NCBI RefSeq assembly: GCF_945957265.1
Contig: NZ_CAMFKO010000011.1
Span: 41,406-105,405, forward strand
DNA: 64,000 nt
From: an uncultured Dechloromonas sp.
GTDB taxonomy: Bacteria > Pseudomonadota > Gammaproteobacteria > Burkholderiales > Rhodocyclaceae
Direction of reading: 5' to 3'
Shown piece after piece: positions 11,029 through 20,907 of the stretch. Both the position numbers and the translations under genes were made by a program. Position 1 is the stretch's first letter; every line of letters starts with the position of its first letter. The notes beneath the pieces are model-generated. The model was not told the origin of the DNA. It worked only from the letters and a program-made list of their open reading frames with translations, and did not search any database.

Positions 11029-11475
11029 TCACAGCACCAGGTCTCCGAAGCCGGGCGGCATGTCGCCCGAAAGGGCCTCCGCCGCCAGGTCGTTCTGCCG
11101 CTTCCAGCCGGCCTCGCTCCAGATTTCGAAGTGCGAACCCATGCCGACCAGGTAGACGGTTTTTTCCAGCTGGGCGTAATCGCGCAGCTCGGGGGCAACC
11201 AGGATGCGGCCGGCCGAATCCGGCTCCTCGGTGCGGGCGTTACCGACCAGCACGCGCTTGATCGACGCGGCACGCGGATCGAGGCTGGAGGCCTTCAGGA
11301 TCTGGTCGCGGATCGGCTGCCAGGCAGGCGACGGGTAAAGCAGCAGGCAGCGATGCGGGTGCGCCGTCAGGACGAGCGAGCCTTCGCTGGCGGCGAGCAG
11401 GGCTTCGCGATGCCTTGCCGGAATGGCAAGCCGCCCTTTCGCATCCAGACTGAGTGCTGCAGCCCCCTCGAACAT
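11029..11475 (-). CDS. mraZ: MraZ, transcriptional regulator of the division/cell-wall cluster
   Basis: 148 residues from the start MFEGAAALSLDAKGR, which matches the conserved MraZ N-terminus; an in-frame GTG 27 bases upstream is possible but lies inside the operator. Two SpoVT/AbrB-like DXXXR motifs are visible (DAKGRLAIP near residue 10 and DSAGRILVAP near residue 86). MraZ binds decamer repeats in its own promoter and represses the mra operon. First gene of the cluster. Confidence 0.95.
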   Translation of the reverse strand: MFEGAAALSLDAKGRLAIPARHREALLAASEGSLVLTAHPHRCLLLYPSPAWQPIRDQILKASSLDPRAASIKRVLVGNARTEEPDSAGRILVAPELRDYAQLEKTVYLVGMGSHFEIWSEAGWKRQNDLAAEALSGDMPPGFGDLVL

Positions 11476-11490
11476 CCTTCGTCTCGCTCC

Positions 11491-11521
11491 CCGTTTACCC
11501 ACTTTTCAACACGTTTACCCA
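11491..11521 (-). promoter_or_regulatory. MraZ operator: TGGG decamer repeats
   Basis: On the minus strand three consecutive decamers read TGGGTAAACG, TGTTGAAAAG, TGGGTAAACG, followed by GGGAGCGAGA. Two are perfect copies spaced 20 bases apart and the one between is degenerate. TGGG-N5 direct repeats upstream of mraZ are the known MraZ binding site. They lie just downstream of the -10 element, fitting repression. Confidence 0.85.
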
Positions 11522-11549
11522 CTTTAAAACAACAAGCCACCTCCGTCAA
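11521..11549 (-). promoter_or_regulatory. Sigma70 promoter of the mra/dcw cluster
   Basis: The minus strand carries TTGACG (11549-11544), a 17-base spacer and TAAAGT (11526-11521). That is 5/6 and 4/6 to consensus with ideal spacing. The expected start point, near 11514, falls inside the MraZ repeats. Confidence 0.75.
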
Positions 11550-11778
11550 TAGAAAAATCTCGGATTTTTTCTTATGCAACAAGGACTTACGGAGGGTTTT
11601 GATGGTCATTATTTGAAAATTTTTCCCTTAAAAATCAACACGAGAAAATGGACACTTAAAGTGACTTATCAGGAGTTGATCGAAGTCAAAAAGCCACCGC
11701 CACCCGGCATGCCGGCGTGGTAAATAGTGGAGCGCCAGGAATCCCCGGGCGCAGCGCGCCGAGGCAGCCGGTCACCGC
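11550..11778. other. Intergenic region upstream of the mra promoter
   Basis: This 229-base, AT-rich stretch lies between the GGDEF gene (ending here on the minus strand) and the mra promoter. I see an A/T-rich imperfect inverted repeat (11551-11572, AGAAAAATC-TCG-GATTTTTTCT) but no gene. Confidence 0.5.
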
Positions 11779-13749
11779 TCAGAGACCGTGGATGGAGACC
11801 CGGTTGCGGCCGTCGTGCTTGGCCTGGTAAAGCGCCTGGTCGGCGCAGCGGGTCAGTTCGTCGGGGGTCTTGCCATGATCCGGATAGGCGGAGACGCCGA
11901 GCGAAATGGTGAAGGTCAGCTGGAAATTCCCGTGCGCGATGGACAGTTTCTCGACGGCCGCCCGCCAGGCCTCGGCACGCATCATCGCCGTCTCGAGCGG
12001 CATGTTGGGAAGGAGGATGAGGAACTCCTCGCCGCCGTAGCGACACGGCACGTCCTCGGCCCGGATGTCGGCCGACAGCGTGGCGGCAAGCGTGCGCAGG
12101 ACTTCGTCGCCCACCTGATGCCCGTAGGTGTCGTTGACCCGCTTGAAGTAGTCGATATCGAGCATGACCAGCGACAGCGGATTGCCTTCGCGCCGGGCCC
12201 GCGACACTTCGCGATCGAGGGTCTCGTCGAGATAGCGGCGGTTATAGAGCCCGGTGAGACTGTCGCGGACAGCCAATTCCTGCAGAGCGACCTGCAGGCG
12301 GCCGATTTCCTCGATACGGGCGTGCAGCTGCCGATTGCTTTCCTTCAGCGCATGCTCGGCCGCCTTGCGCTCGCTGATATTTCGGGTGATCCCCAGAATC
12401 GTCCTCGCCACGCCGTCGGCATCCAGCAGGTAGCTCGACACCACTTCGGTGGATATCTGCGTGCCGTCCTTGCAGACCAGCTCGAATTCGCTCACCACCA
12501 CGCTGGCCGCCCGGTCGCCCGAAGCGATGCGGCGCAAGCGGAGATCGATCTCGCGCGCCAGGCGCAGCGCCGAGTCCGGCGTCAGGCGCACATCGAAAGG
12601 CTGGCCGACCAGTTCGTCCGGCGTAAAGCCGGTCATGCCGCCAACCGAGGGGCTGACATAGGTGTAGCTGCGCGAAGGAATATCGACCGTCCAGATCACA
12701 TCGTGACTGTTTTCGGCCAGCATGCGATAGCGCGCCTCGCTTTCGCGCAACTGTCCGGCGGTCTGCGCCTCCCGCCCGCCGGCCTTGAGAACGCGCGTCA
12801 GGAGCAGGACCAGCGCCAGGAACAGCGCCAGGCCGGCCAGCCAGCCGAATAGCCGGGTACGACGCCACTCGACCAGGTAATCCTCGGTCGCCAGCCCCGC
12901 CGCCACATACAAGGGATAATCGGCCAGCCGGCGATAGCTGAAAACCCGCTCGACTCCATCCATCGTTCCATGGAAATGCATGAGGCCCGAGCGCCCGCCG
13001 GCCTCCACCTGTTTCTGCAACGGATTGTCCAGCAAGGGTTTGTTGGCCTGCTCGGGCACGAATGGCCGCCGCAACAGCACGCCCCCATTCTCGACCCGGC
13101 GCAGCGAAACGACGCCCCGCTCCCCGACGGCAACGCTTTCAAACCACGACGAGAGATGGGACAGGTCGAGGAGCGCGATGATCACGCCCGTCAGCCCGCC
13201 GCCTTCGCGACGAACGGCTACCGACACCCCGAGCACCCAATGCCCGAGCAAGGGATCGGTATGCGCCTCGGAAAAAAAGAGGCCGTTGCCGCCCCCCCGC
13301 TCGAAATTCTTGAAATAAGCCCGCTGGGCGAAGCTATCCCCCGGCGCAGCCCCACGGGAGTCGTAAATCAGGACACCGTTCGCATCCAGCACGCGAAACC
13401 CGGCCACCTCGGAAAACTGCCGGGAGTGCAAGCGCAGGGTGCGGACGACATCGCCCCGGAAAACGGGGGCTGCGCCTGGCGCATAAACCTCCGCCGGCAA
13501 GCTTGCTGCCAGTTGTTCGAGGTCGGACTGGACACGCTGGAGAACGCCGGACAAGCGGGCCTCTAGAACCGCAGAAACGCCCTGCGCCTCGATCTCGGCC
13601 TTGCGCTCGACCTGCTGCCGCCCCTCCTGGAGCAGGAAAAACACCAGGGAAGCCACGCCCAGCCAGGTGAGGATGCAAAACAGCACCAGCCGGAAACTGG
13701 AGGAGCGATAAGCCCGCAGCAACAGCTGGCCGAACGCCTCCCTTTCCAT
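11779..13749 (-). CDS. Membrane diguanylate cyclase with extracytoplasmic sensor, PAS and GGDEF domains
   Basis: 656 residues starting MEREAFGQLLLRAYR, with GGGGA about 9 bases upstream. The order is membrane helix (about 19-40), periplasmic CACHE-like domain (about 45-305), second helix (about 318-340), PAS with PAC (about 365-480), short coiled coil, and GGDEF (about 500-656). The active-site motif is GGEEF. RAED lies five residues before it and fits the RxxD inhibitory I-site, so it should make c-di-GMP with product inhibition. No EAL domain is present. The ligand is unknown. It stands alone on the minus strand. Confidence 0.92.
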   Translation of the reverse strand: MEREAFGQLLLRAYRSSSFRLVLFCILTWLGVASLVFFLLQEGRQQVERKAEIEAQGVSAVLEARLSGVLQRVQSDLEQLAASLPAEVYAPGAAPVFRGDVVRTLRLHSRQFSEVAGFRVLDANGVLIYDSRGAAPGDSFAQRAYFKNFERGGGNGLFFSEAHTDPLLGHWVLGVSVAVRREGGGLTGVIIALLDLSHLSSWFESVAVGERGVVSLRRVENGGVLLRRPFVPEQANKPLLDNPLQKQVEAGGRSGLMHFHGTMDGVERVFSYRRLADYPLYVAAGLATEDYLVEWRRTRLFGWLAGLALFLALVLLLTRVLKAGGREAQTAGQLRESEARYRMLAENSHDVIWTVDIPSRSYTYVSPSVGGMTGFTPDELVGQPFDVRLTPDSALRLAREIDLRLRRIASGDRAASVVVSEFELVCKDGTQISTEVVSSYLLDADGVARTILGITRNISERKAAEHALKESNRQLHARIEEIGRLQVALQELAVRDSLTGLYNRRYLDETLDREVSRARREGNPLSLVMLDIDYFKRVNDTYGHQVGDEVLRTLAATLSADIRAEDVPCRYGGEEFLILLPNMPLETAMMRAEAWRAAVEKLSIAHGNFQLTFTISLGVSAYPDHGKTPDELTRCADQALYQAKHDGRNRVSIHGL

Positions 13750-13822
13750 CAGGCACGATCCCCGGACCGGCCCGGCAAGCCCTTGCCACACGTCACCTTG
13801 AATGTGTGGCCGAGCCGCATGC

Positions 13823-14527
13823 TTACTTGACCTGATTCAGCTTCTGCTCGATTCGCGCCAGGGGGACAGCCCCCGGAATGCGCTCCCCGTCGCCAAAGAA
13901 CAAGGTTGGTGTGCCGGAGATGTTCAGCTTGCGACCGAAATCCTGATTCTTGGTAATCGCCGAGGTATCGCAATCCTCGCGCCCGGCCGGCACCTTGCCG
14001 TCGATCATCCAGTCGTTCCAGGCCTTGGCGCGATCGGAGGAACACCAGATCTGCCGCGACTTGCGCACCGAATCCTCGGAGAGTATGGGCAGCAGGAAGG
14101 TGTACACCGTGACGTTGTCGAGCTTCTGCATCTCCTTGGCCAGGCGCTTGCAATAGCCGCAATTGGGATCCTCGAACGAAGCGAGAACCCGCTTTCCGTC
14201 GCCGCGCACCTGCTTGATGGCACGCTCCAGCGGCAAGTCGCCGAAACGGATGGCCGTCAGCTTCCGCATGCGCTCGTCGGTCACGTTCTTCATGCTCTTG
14301 GCGTCGACCAGCTGACCGCCGACCACGATGGCGGACACCTTGTCGTCGGTGTAGAAGATCGTGCCGTCCGCATACACCTCGTAAAGCCCGAGATAGCCCG
14401 ACTTCGCCACGCTATCCACCTTCGTGCCGAGCTTGGCTTCCATGAGTTTGCGAATATCCGCCTCATCGGCCATGGCAAACGAAGCGCAGGCCATGGCCAA
14501 CGTCAGGGATAAAACCGACTTCAACAT
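13823..14527 (-). CDS. dsbC: DsbC-type periplasmic thiol:disulfide isomerase
   Basis: 234 residues. A Sec signal peptide (MLKSVLSLTLAMACASFAMA) precedes an N-terminal dimerisation domain (about 21-80) and a thioredoxin-fold domain with the active site CGYC (in DPNCGYCKRLAKEM), and the cis-Pro segment SGTPTLFFGDG. It should shuffle wrong disulfides in the periplasm; with several multihaem cytochromes nearby such a protein may be useful, but that link is inference. It lies 8 bases after the UbiH-like gene, probably in one operon. Confidence 0.93.
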   Translation of the reverse strand: MLKSVLSLTLAMACASFAMADEADIRKLMEAKLGTKVDSVAKSGYLGLYEVYADGTIFYTDDKVSAIVVGGQLVDAKSMKNVTDERMRKLTAIRFGDLPLERAIKQVRGDGKRVLASFEDPNCGYCKRLAKEMQKLDNVTVYTFLLPILSEDSVRKSRQIWCSSDRAKAWNDWMIDGKVPAGREDCDTSAITKNQDFGRKLNISGTPTLFFGDGERIPGAVPLARIEQKLNQVK

Positions 14528-14535
14528 GAAAGCTC

Positions 14536-15699
14536 CTAAATCCCGCCCAGCGCGTAGCGCGCCAGCGTGTTCTTGATAAACGGAAGGCCATCCGTCAACG
14601 TCAGGCCCAGATTGCGCAAAGGCCTCATGCCGGGCGAAGAGCCGCGGAACAAGCGGCGCAGTCCGTCCGTGGCGGACTGCATGAGCACCGTTTCCTCGCG
14701 CCGGGCCCGCTGATAGCGCTGCAGGAATCTCATTTCGCCGACATCCTGCCAGGGCTGCGCGGCGGACAGCAGGGAAGCCAGCACGCTCGCATCCTGAAAA
14801 CCGAGGTTGATGCCGTGGCCGGAAAGCGGATGAATGCCGTGCGCCGCATCGCCAACCAGCGCCAGGCGCGGCGCCACCGTCTGCGGAACCCGCATCAGGC
14901 GCAACGGGAAGGCGGCCGGCGGCGTCAACAACTGCAAGGCCCCGAGAGTCTCCCCACCCGCCTCGGCGACGCGCTCGCAGAAACGATTTGGCTCGAGCGC
15001 ACACAACTCGTCGGCATGGGCATCCGGCGTAGACCAGACGATCGACATGCGATTGCCCGGCAGGGGCAGATACGCCAACACGCCGTCGTCCCTGAACCAT
15101 TGGTAGGCGCAGTTCCGATGCGGCTTCTCGACGAGGAAATTGGCGACCACGCCCTTTTCGCCGTAGGGCGTATTGACAGCTTCCAGGCCGGCCGACTGCC
15201 GCACCCAGGAGTCGCGCCCGTCGGCACCGACCAGCAGGGGCGCCGCAAGCAGCGTCCCATCGCTCAGTCGCAGCACGGCGGCATCATGGCGAAACTCGAT
15301 CGACGCGGAACGCGCCGGGCAGAACAGCGCCAGATTGCTCTGCCGCTTGGCGCTCTCCCAGAACTCGCAAGCCATCAGCGACGACTCCAGGATGCAGCCC
15401 AGTTCCGGGACACCGGTTTCGTAGGCAGAAAACCCGAGCCTGCCGCCGCCGTCGCCGAAAACCTCCATCGCGCGGATAGGCGCAATGCGCGCGGCATCGA
15501 GATGGCGCCAGGCGCCGATGCGGCTCAAAAATTCGATATTCGCCGGACTGATCGCGTAGATGCGGGCATCCCAGCCATCGGGACGAGTCGGCTGCTGGCT
15601 TTCGACCAGCGCGATACGCAATCGGGTATCGCGCAGGGCAAGCGCCAGACTCGCACCGGCAAGGCCGCCGCCAACAATGATCAGATCAAACTGCTGCAT
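14536..15699 (-). CDS. FAD-dependent ubiquinone-pathway hydroxylase (UbiH/UbiF/COQ6 family)
   Basis: 387 residues. It begins with a dinucleotide-binding motif IVGGGLAGASLALAL and has the second FAD motif GDAAHGIHPLSGHGINLGFQDA (near residue 280). This family hydroxylates the aromatic ring in ubiquinone synthesis. Which position is hydroxylated cannot be told from sequence alone, so no symbol is given. Upstream of dsbC with an 8-base gap. Confidence 0.88.
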   Translation of the reverse strand: MQQFDLIIVGGGLAGASLALALRDTRLRIALVESQQPTRPDGWDARIYAISPANIEFLSRIGAWRHLDAARIAPIRAMEVFGDGGGRLGFSAYETGVPELGCILESSLMACEFWESAKRQSNLALFCPARSASIEFRHDAAVLRLSDGTLLAAPLLVGADGRDSWVRQSAGLEAVNTPYGEKGVVANFLVEKPHRNCAYQWFRDDGVLAYLPLPGNRMSIVWSTPDAHADELCALEPNRFCERVAEAGGETLGALQLLTPPAAFPLRLMRVPQTVAPRLALVGDAAHGIHPLSGHGINLGFQDASVLASLLSAAQPWQDVGEMRFLQRYQRARREETVLMQSATDGLRRLFRGSSPGMRPLRNLGLTLTDGLPFIKNTLARYALGGI

Positions 15700-15739
15700 G
15701 TCGGCAATTATGCCGGTTCAGAAGAATGAAACAAGCGCG

Positions 15740-16111
15740 TCAGGCTGGGTTGCCGCCGCCACCAGACTGTGGCTTGTTTTGACGCGGACGACGATTGTTG
15801 TTGGTGCGCGGCCGATGCTTTTTCTGCTGCTGACCGCCAGCGCCGCCTCCGCCGCCCCCCTGCTTGCCGTGCTGCGCGTTGCCGCGGCCCTGCTGCGCGC
15901 CGCCACCATGCTGTTCGTTGCCGGAGACGCGGTTACCCGGAGCAAGCTGGATTTCCAGCTCGATGATTTCGTCCCATTGTTCGTCGGTGCGATCACGCTC
16001 GGGAACCGACAGCAATTCGCGGAGGCGACGCCGCGAATCAATCTGCGGCGTTACGGCAGGCTGAGTCTCGGGAGGGTTTTCAGGAAGGTTTTCTGGATTG
16101 GAATCGTTCAT
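15740..16111 (-). CDS. Small protein with disordered Gly/Gln-rich C-terminus, function unknown
   Basis: 123 residues. The first half has a Pro/Glu-rich start and a short helical core (IDSRRRLRELLSVPERDRTDEQWDEIIELEIQL). The second half is low-complexity Gly, Gln, Asn and Arg with runs of glycine, which suggests disorder and possibly nucleic-acid binding. The clean start (MNDSNPENLPENP) and composition indicate a real gene. I do not recognise a named family. Confidence 0.7.
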   Translation of the reverse strand: MNDSNPENLPENPPETQPAVTPQIDSRRRLRELLSVPERDRTDEQWDEIIELEIQLAPGNRVSGNEQHGGGAQQGRGNAQHGKQGGGGGGAGGQQQKKHRPRTNNNRRPRQNKPQSGGGGNPA

Positions 16112-16169
16112 TGGAAACTAAAAAGCGGAGCCCACCGATGGCGAACCCCGCATTCGAAAAACGCCGAAA

Positions 16170-16469
16170 TTACTTTTTCTTGGCAGCGGTTTTTTTGGCG
16201 GCAACGGAAGCCTTGAAAGCCGTACCAGCCGTGAACTTCGGCACGGTGGTAGCGGGAATCTTGAGCGTGGCGCCGGTCTTGGGATTCTTGCCGGTGCGCG
16301 CTGCGCGCTTTGCGGACTTGAAGGTTCCGAAACCCACGAGCGTAACGGACTCGCCCTTGGTTACGGTCTTGACCACTGCGCCGATGATGGCGGACAACGC
16401 CTTGTCAGCAGCAGCCTTGGTGATACCAGCTTCTTTTGCAGCAACTTCGACCAGCTCGGATTTATTCAT
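16170..16469 (-). CDS. HU-family DNA-binding protein with lysine-rich tail
   Basis: 99 residues, MNKSELVEVAAKEAGITKAA onwards, a classic HU fold with the VGFGTF segment and a DNA-binding arm around ARTGKNPKTGATLKIPA. The C-terminus carries a KAS-AAKKTAAKKK tail beyond the usual ~90-residue HU, as in some betaproteobacterial HU proteins. GGAGG lies upstream of the start. A nucleoid protein, transcribed alone. Confidence 0.95.
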   Translation of the reverse strand: MNKSELVEVAAKEAGITKAAADKALSAIIGAVVKTVTKGESVTLVGFGTFKSAKRAARTGKNPKTGATLKIPATTVPKFTAGTAFKASVAAKKTAAKKK

Positions 16470-16630
16470 CTAAGTGCCTCCTGTTACCTACTAACGTTTA
16501 AGAAAACTGGCCGTCTCGACGGCAGCACGGTAAAAGTAGCACACCTTTTTGAATAAGTGTTGTCCCAGTGCGGGTTTATGGCGGTTCCGGCGTGAATTTT
16601 TGTAATTTGGACACGTCATATCGGGCTGTC

Positions 16631-16663
16631 GAAAACAAGAACCCCGGCATGAGACCGGGGTTC
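16631..16663 (-). terminator. Intrinsic terminator of the nap operon
   Basis: Perfect 9-base stem GAACCCCGG / CCGGGGTTC with a 7-base loop at 16639-16663, followed on the minus strand by TTGTTTTC. It lies 22 bases after the napC stop. Confidence 0.85.
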
Positions 16664-16685
16664 CTTTATGCCCTTGCACTGAAGC

Positions 16686-17327
16686 TTACTTTTTCTCGGC
16701 AGCTTCCTCGGCGGCCTTCGGCTTGTCACCGTGCGAAATCTCCAGCGCGCCTTCGTTCTGCTTGCCGATATGCTGGTCGATCTGCGGCAACTGGTGAGCA
16801 ATACCCTTGTGGCAGTCGATGCAGGTCTTGCCTTCGTCAAAAGCCTTCGGGTGCATGCGGGCCGGACGGTCGCCCTGCTCGGTGTAGTCCATGTACGAGT
16901 AGTTGTGGCAGTTGCGGCATTCGCGGGAGTCGCTGGCCTTCATGCGGTCCCATTCATGCTGCGCCAGCTCGTGACGCTTCTTGTTGAACTTCTCCGGGGT
17001 GTCGATGGTGCCGAGGATCTTGTGCAGGACTTCGTTGGAAGCCTGAATCTTGCGGATCATCTTCGGGCCCCACTCCTTCGGCACGTGGCAATCCGGGCAG
17101 GTGGCACGGACGCCGGTCCGGTTGGTGTAGTGCACCGTGTTCTGATACTCGCGGAACACGTTCTCTTCCATTTCATGGCAGGAGATGCAGAAGGATTCCT
17201 TGTTGGTCGCTTCCAGAGCCCAGTTGAAGCCCCCCCAGAAGACAATACCGGCAACGAAGATCAGCAGGACCGTGACCAGGCCGATGCGCTTGACCCAGGC
17301 GGGCATGTATTTTTCGAGACTCATCAT
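16686..17327 (-). CDS. napC: NapC, tetrahaem quinol dehydrogenase (NapC/NirT family)
   Basis: 213 residues ([14 protein letters not shown]). The start overlaps the napB stop (ATGATGA); the second ATG at 17324 has the better distance to GGGGG and may be the true start. One N-terminal membrane anchor (about 16-38) is followed by a periplasmic domain with four CXXCH sites: CISCH, CPDCH, CRNCH, CIDCH. It oxidises membrane quinol and passes electrons to NapB/NapA. The C-terminus is a Lys/Glu/Ala tail. It is strikingly similar to PcrQ encoded in the island at 49962-50537. Confidence 0.96.
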   Translation of the reverse strand: MMSLEKYMPAWVKRIGLVTVLLIFVAGIVFWGGFNWALEATNKESFCISCHEMEENVFREYQNTVHYTNRTGVRATCPDCHVPKEWGPKMIRKIQASNEVLHKILGTIDTPEKFNKKRHELAQHEWDRMKASDSRECRNCHNYSYMDYTEQGDRPARMHPKAFDEGKTCIDCHKGIAHQLPQIDQHIGKQNEGALEISHGDKPKAAEEAAEKK

Positions 17328-17764
17328 TCCCCCTTCTTGGCGGCTGGTTTGTAGGTATTCTCGACCAGCGGCTTGGCGTCGTACTGCGGCACGTGGCACT
17401 GCATGCAGAAATAGCGGCGCGGCGAGATGTTCTTCAACTTGTTGTCCTCACGGTCGAGGTAGTGCGACTTGGCAACCTTGGTGGCGCCGGTTTCCTCGGC
17501 ACGCTCCTTGGAGTGGCAATCCATGCACTTGTTGAAGTTCTGGGTGATGTTGTAGCCCTTGACGCTATGCGGGATCAGCGGCGGCTGCTTCTGGAAGTTG
17601 CGCTGAATGCTCTGCTGATCCTTTTCCGGCTTGAACATGTTGACCTTGGAGTTTCCCTCGATCGTCACGCCGCCAATTTCGTTGACCAGTTCCTGCGCAC
17701 TGGCCATGCCGATGCCGCCCAAGGCGATGCCGGCAGCCAGCGCCAGAGTGGTAATCAATTTCAT
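17324..17764 (-). CDS. napB: NapB, dihaem cytochrome c subunit of periplasmic nitrate reductase
   Basis: 146 residues with a Sec signal peptide ([24 protein letters not shown]) and two haem sites, CMDCH and CMQCH. It carries electrons from NapC to NapA in the periplasm. It follows napA by 66 bases and overlaps napC. Confidence 0.96.
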   Translation of the reverse strand: MKLITTLALAAGIALGGIGMASAQELVNEIGGVTIEGNSKVNMFKPEKDQQSIQRNFQKQPPLIPHSVKGYNITQNFNKCMDCHSKERAEETGATKVAKSHYLDREDNKLKNISPRRYFCMQCHVPQYDAKPLVENTYKPAAKKGE

Positions 17765-17830
17765 CTTTTCACCTCCGAGTGGCGACCGGCAGATGCCGCC
17801 GGCCGCTGTTCGTTATTGTCGTTGCGGATA

Positions 17831-20344
17831 TCAGGCCTTGGTCACCTTGACCGCGCACTTCTTGTAGTCCGTTTCCTTGGAAATCGGGCAGGTCGCATCC
17901 AGGGTCAGCTTGTTGACCAGGCGACCGGCATCGAAGAACGGGATGAAGACCAGGCCGCGCGGCGGCTTGTTGCGACCGCGCGTTTCGACGCGCATGGTGA
18001 CCTCGCCGCGACGGGAGGCGATCTTGACCTCCATGCCGCGCTGCAGGCCGCGATCCCGCGCATCGTCCGGGTGCATGAAGACGACGGCGTCGGGGAAGGA
18101 CTTGTACAGTTCCGGCACGCGGCGGGTCATCGAACCGGTATGCCAGTGTTCCAGCACGCGGCCGGTGCACAGCCACAGGTTGTACTCCTTGTCCGGCATT
18201 TCCGGGGGATCCTGGTACGGCAGGGCGAAGATGATCGCCTTGCCATCCTTGTGGCCATAGAACCTGACGCCTTCGCCCTTTTTGACGTACGGGTCGTAGC
18301 CTTCGCGGAAGCGCCACAGGGTTTCCTTGCCCTCGACCACCGGCCAGCGCAGGCCGCGGGCCTTGTGGTAGGTGTCGAACGGCGCCAGGTCGTGGCCGTG
18401 GCCGCGACCGAAAGCGGCGTATTCCTCGAACAAGCCCTTCTGGACATAGAAGCCGAAGTGCTTGGATTCGTCATTGTCGAAGCCGGCCTGCGTTTCCTTG
18501 ACAGGGAACTTGTTGACCGTCCCGTTGGCATACAGGGCGTCGAACAGGGTCTTGCCCTTGAGCTTGGGTGCCTTGGCGAGCAGTTCGGCCGGCCAGACTT
18601 CTTCCATCTTGAAGCGCTTGGCGAACTCCATGACCTGCCACAGGTCGGAGCGGGCTTCGCCCGGTGCCTTGACCTGCTGGCGCCACATCTGGGTGCGGCG
18701 CTCGGCGTTGCCGTAGGCGCCTTCCTTCTCGACCCACATGGCGGTCGGCAGGATAAGGTCGGCGGCCATGGCGGAAACGGTCGGGTACGGGTCGGAGACG
18801 ACGATGAAGTTGTCCGGATGGCGCCATCCCGGGTACAGCTCCTGGTTGATGTTCGGGCCGGCCTGCATGTTGTTGTTGCACTGCTGCCAGTAGAAATTGA
18901 CCTTGCCGTCCTTCAGGGCGCGCGCCATGGCCACGGCGTGCAGGCCGATCTTGTCGGGAATGGTGCCTTCCGGCAGTTGCCAGAGTTCCTCGGTGTGCTT
19001 GCGGTGCTCCGGATTGGTGACGACCATGTCGGCCGGCAGACGGTGGGCGAAGGTGCCCACTTCGCGCGCCGTGCCGCAGGCGGACGGCTGACCGGTCAGC
19101 GAGAACGGGCTGTTGCCCGGCTCGGAAATCTTGCCGACCAGCAGGTGCACGTTGTAGATCATGTTATTGACCCAGGTGCCGCGCGTGTGCTGGTTGAAGC
19201 CCATGGTCCAGAAGGAGACGCACTTGACCTTGGGATCGGCATACAGCTCGGCCATGGCGATCAGGTCCTTGGCCGGCACGCCGGAGATCTTGGCGACCTT
19301 GTCGGCCGGGTAGTCGGCGACATACTTCTTGAAGTCGTCGAAGCTCATGTCGTCGGCCTTGCCCGGATTGCCCTTCGGCTTGCCATCTTCACCCGGATAA
19401 CCGTTGTTGGTCGCCTTCTTTTCCAACTCGTGGTTCGGACGCAGGCCGAAACCGATATCGGCTTCGCCCTTCTTGAACTTGACGTGCTTGCTGACGAAGT
19501 CCTGGTTCACCTTGCCGGTCGAGATGATGTGATGGCAGATGAAGTTGAGGATCGCCAGGTCGGTATTCGGCTTGAACACCATCGGGATGTCGGCCAGTTC
19601 GAACGAACGATGCTCGAAGGTGGACAGGACGCCCACCTTGACGTTCTTGTTCGACAGCTTGCGGTCGGTGATGCGCGTCCACAGGATCGGGTGCATCTCG
19701 GCCATGTTCGAGCCCCACAGGAAGAAGGCGTCGGCATGCTCGATGTCGTCATAGCAGCCCATCGGCTCGTCGATGCCGAAGGTGCGCATGAAGCCGGCCA
19801 CGGCAGAAGCCATGCAGTGACGGGCATTGGGGTCGAGGTTGTTGGAACGGAAACCGGCCTTCCACAGCTTGGAGGCGGCGTAGCCTTCCCAGACCGTCCA
19901 CTGGCCGGAACCGAACATGGCGATGCCGTTCGGGCCCTTGGCCTTGAGCGTCGCCTTGCACTTCTCTTCCATGATGTCGAAGGCCTGCTTCCAGGAGATC
20001 GGCTTGAAGTCGCCGTTCTTGTCGAACTTGCCGTCCTTCATCCGCAGCATCGGCGTCTTGACGCGGTCCGAACCGTACATGATCTTGGACAGGAAATAGC
20101 CCTTGATGCAGTTCAGACCCCGGTTGACCGGTGCGTCCGGGTCGCCCTGGGTGGCCACCACGCGGCCCTCCTGGGTGCCGACCAGCACGCCGCAGCCGGT
20201 GCCGCAGAAGCGGCATGCGGCCTTGTCCCAGCGGATGTCGTCCTTGCCCTGCGCCAGCGCCGTTCCCGGAGCTGCCATCCCGGCTGCCGACATGGCCGCC
20301 GCGGCCGCATTGGCCTTGATGAAATCGCGTCGATTGAGTTTCAC
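17831..20344 (-). CDS. napA: NapA, catalytic subunit of periplasmic nitrate reductase
   Basis: 837 residues. A Tat signal ([19 protein letters not shown]) is followed by the [4Fe-4S] cluster motif [13 protein letters not shown] plus a fourth Cys (LNCIKGYF), and the molybdenum-ligating Cys in [13 protein letters not shown]. It belongs to the DMSO-reductase family and binds bis-MGD. It reduces nitrate to nitrite in the periplasm. Its start overlaps the napD stop. It is the chromosomal counterpart of the distantly related PcrA in the island. Confidence 0.97.
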   Translation of the reverse strand: MKLNRRDFIKANAAAAAMSAAGMAAPGTALAQGKDDIRWDKAACRFCGTGCGVLVGTQEGRVVATQGDPDAPVNRGLNCIKGYFLSKIMYGSDRVKTPMLRMKDGKFDKNGDFKPISWKQAFDIMEEKCKATLKAKGPNGIAMFGSGQWTVWEGYAASKLWKAGFRSNNLDPNARHCMASAVAGFMRTFGIDEPMGCYDDIEHADAFFLWGSNMAEMHPILWTRITDRKLSNKNVKVGVLSTFEHRSFELADIPMVFKPNTDLAILNFICHHIISTGKVNQDFVSKHVKFKKGEADIGFGLRPNHELEKKATNNGYPGEDGKPKGNPGKADDMSFDDFKKYVADYPADKVAKISGVPAKDLIAMAELYADPKVKCVSFWTMGFNQHTRGTWVNNMIYNVHLLVGKISEPGNSPFSLTGQPSACGTAREVGTFAHRLPADMVVTNPEHRKHTEELWQLPEGTIPDKIGLHAVAMARALKDGKVNFYWQQCNNNMQAGPNINQELYPGWRHPDNFIVVSDPYPTVSAMAADLILPTAMWVEKEGAYGNAERRTQMWRQQVKAPGEARSDLWQVMEFAKRFKMEEVWPAELLAKAPKLKGKTLFDALYANGTVNKFPVKETQAGFDNDESKHFGFYVQKGLFEEYAAFGRGHGHDLAPFDTYHKARGLRWPVVEGKETLWRFREGYDPYVKKGEGVRFYGHKDGKAIIFALPYQDPPEMPDKEYNLWLCTGRVLEHWHTGSMTRRVPELYKSFPDAVVFMHPDDARDRGLQRGMEVKIASRRGEVTMRVETRGRNKPPRGLVFIPFFDAGRLVNKLTLDATCPISKETDYKKCAVKVTKA

Positions 20345-20610
20345 GCCTGTACCTCCTCGGTTTCTACTGATTCGTCGTCGCTGTACTGATAAACCATGGC
20401 CACCGTTGCGACGCCGGGAACACCATGCAGGGCTACATATTTATTGGCAGCCGATTCCAGATCGTCGTCTTCGAGCACGACGACCATTTTTCCCTCTGGA
20501 GATTCGGCATGAATTTCCAGCCCCGAAAGCGCCAGCAGTGCTTCGCGCGCCTCCGCCAAACGGGCTGGTGCAATGTGCAGAATGGCACTGGAAATATTCA
20601 TGTTGGACAA
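20341..20610 (-). CDS. napD: NapD, chaperone for NapA Tat signal
   Basis: 89 residues, ferredoxin-like small protein beginning [18 protein letters not shown]. NapD binds the NapA twin-arginine signal and holds it back during cofactor insertion. First gene of a compact napDABC operon; napE, F, G and H are not here. The C-terminus is acidic ([12 protein letters not shown]). Confidence 0.93.
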   Translation of the reverse strand: MSNMNISSAILHIAPARLAEAREALLALSGLEIHAESPEGKMVVVLEDDDLESAANKYVALHGVPGVATVAMVYQYSDDESVETEEVQA

Positions 20611-20680
20611 GCTCCTGAAATGCTGACGGCAGCGCCGGCTGCCACGGGGCGTAATCTCTCCGAATAGTAGGGTTATTCAC

Positions 20681-20694
20681 TTGATTTGAGTCAA
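20681..20694 (-). promoter_or_regulatory. FNR-type box upstream of napDABC
   Basis: TTGAT-TTGA-GTCAA matches the FNR/ANR consensus TTGAT-N4-ATCAA at 9 of 10 positions. It lies about 71 bases upstream of the napD start, between napD and divergent ahpC. Control of nap by low oxygen fits. I cannot assign a -10 with certainty. Confidence 0.7.
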
Positions 20695-20907
20695 TTCCAC
20701 CCGGACGAAAGATTCGCACTAATACCAACGACCAAGAAAAACTAGTGCTTTCGTACTATGCCCGCAAAAGAGCATCTCTCCTTGCCCCATTCCCGGACAC
20801 TATCGCCAACATTGAAGCAATCAATTGGATCAATGCGCAAGGCTTACCTAAGATTCGTTCTGTCCTAACCGTAGCAACGCATCCAAACCCAAGCAAGGAG
20901 AAAAGCA
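20695..20907. other. Divergent napD/ahpC control region, ahpC side
   Basis: AGGAG lies 8 bases before the ahpC ATG. A weak possible promoter for ahpC is TTGGAT-N18-TAAGAT (near 20825-20854). I do not see a convincing OxyR site by eye. Confidence 0.35.

Noticed and set aside
17393..20389. 998-codon plus-strand open frame opposite napA/napB
   Set aside because: It is an antisense shadow caused by GC-rich codon usage of napA; composition is His/Gly/Val-rich with no domain, and napA has all catalytic motifs.
20811..20826. Second FNR-like box TTGAA-GCA-ATCAA before ahpC
   Set aside because: The spacing is three instead of four bases and it lacks the T at position 5, so it is not a credible FNR site.
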